Below are positions 12,677-12,825 of a stretch of 12,825 nt of DNA, piece by piece. The translations under genes were made by a program, and so were the position numbers. The notes under the pieces were generated by a model. The model did not search any database. It saw nothing but the letters and a program-made list of their open reading frames with translations, and was not told the DNA's origin. Each line of letters starts with the position of its first letter. The stretch's first letter is position 1. The stretch comes from Bacteroidota bacterium. Its GTDB lineage: Bacteria > Bacteroidota > Bacteroidia > AKYH767-A > CANKSK01. The stretch covers positions 1 through 12,825 of the forward strand of contig CANKSK010000008.1 of NCBI GenBank assembly GCA_947485425.1. The letters are read 5' to 3'.

Positions 12677-12825
12677 TTAGTGTTTTATCTGGGGTTCAAC
12701 ATCTGTATTTTGCTGGTCAATGGCTGCGCTTTTATTCATGGAAAATTTGAGCAAGAAAAATGCGCCCAATGCGATTATCCCCCAGAAGCAGGCATCATTC
12801 CACTCTTTGAAAATGAATTTTCCGG
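12677..12825 (-). CDS. C-terminal part of a membrane protein (5' end outside window)
   Basis: Reading from the right edge on the - strand, an open frame of 49 codons ends at TAA (12679-12677). It contains KEWNDACFW and then a hydrophobic membrane-spanning stretch (GIIALGAFFLLKF). A short polar tail ending in PQIKH follows. The unbroken frame, the membrane segment and the 2-nt spacing to the carbonic anhydrase start all support a real gene. The tail suggests the last transmembrane helix of an integral membrane protein, perhaps a multi-helix one. I cannot identify the family from this fragment. Confidence 0.7.
   Translation of the reverse strand, partial: GKFIFKEWNDACFWGIIALGAFFLLKFSMNKSAAIDQQNTDVEPQIKH

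Overview
This window looks like the chromosome of a Bacteroidota bacterium (Chitinophagia/Sphingobacteriia-like; the exact family is a guess). The signs are lipoprotein signals ending in SC or AC followed by lysines, secretory signals ending in A-Q, -7 promoter motifs of the TAnnTTTG type, A-rich translation starts without clear Shine-Dalgarno sites, a fused gamma-alpha KorA, and a cobalamin riboswitch leading a BtuB-BtuG pair. I see no mobile element, CRISPR array, tRNA or rRNA.

Left third (1-3881, + strand): a tightly packed run of genes for secreted proteins. It starts with the last eight codons of a gene cut by the window edge. Five complete small paralogues follow (104-2325), then a diverged relative with a helical N-terminal region (2329-2877), then a collagen-like Gly-X-Y protein (2908-3828). 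The run ends at a perfect 17-bp hairpin terminator. The paralogues share three landmarks: LQFNQV just after the signal peptide, VPxGKVWKxES, and a (I/L)EF(N/S)xxP sequence that is the very end of the protein. A FPxWLPAGT-like motif precedes the end in most. Spacing runs from a 1-nt overlap to about 30 nt, so this is probably one operon. I do not recognise the family; this is the most novel-looking part of the window.

Middle (3951-7966): korA-korB on the - strand encode 2-oxoglutarate (2-oxoacid):ferredoxin oxidoreductase, with a good promoter upstream of korA. A divergent gene for an unknown lipoprotein follows at 7364-7966.

Right (8065-11441, + strand): a cobalamin riboswitch precedes a TonB-dependent receptor (BtuB type). 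Thirty nt further on is a beta-propeller lipoprotein of the BtuG type. Together they form a vitamin B12-controlled outer-membrane B12 capture and uptake unit. Convergent to it (- strand) lie an unknown lipoprotein (11475-11996), a gamma-class carbonic anhydrase-like protein (12165-12674), and, 2 nt upstream of that gene, the C-terminal end of an unidentified membrane protein cut by the right edge.
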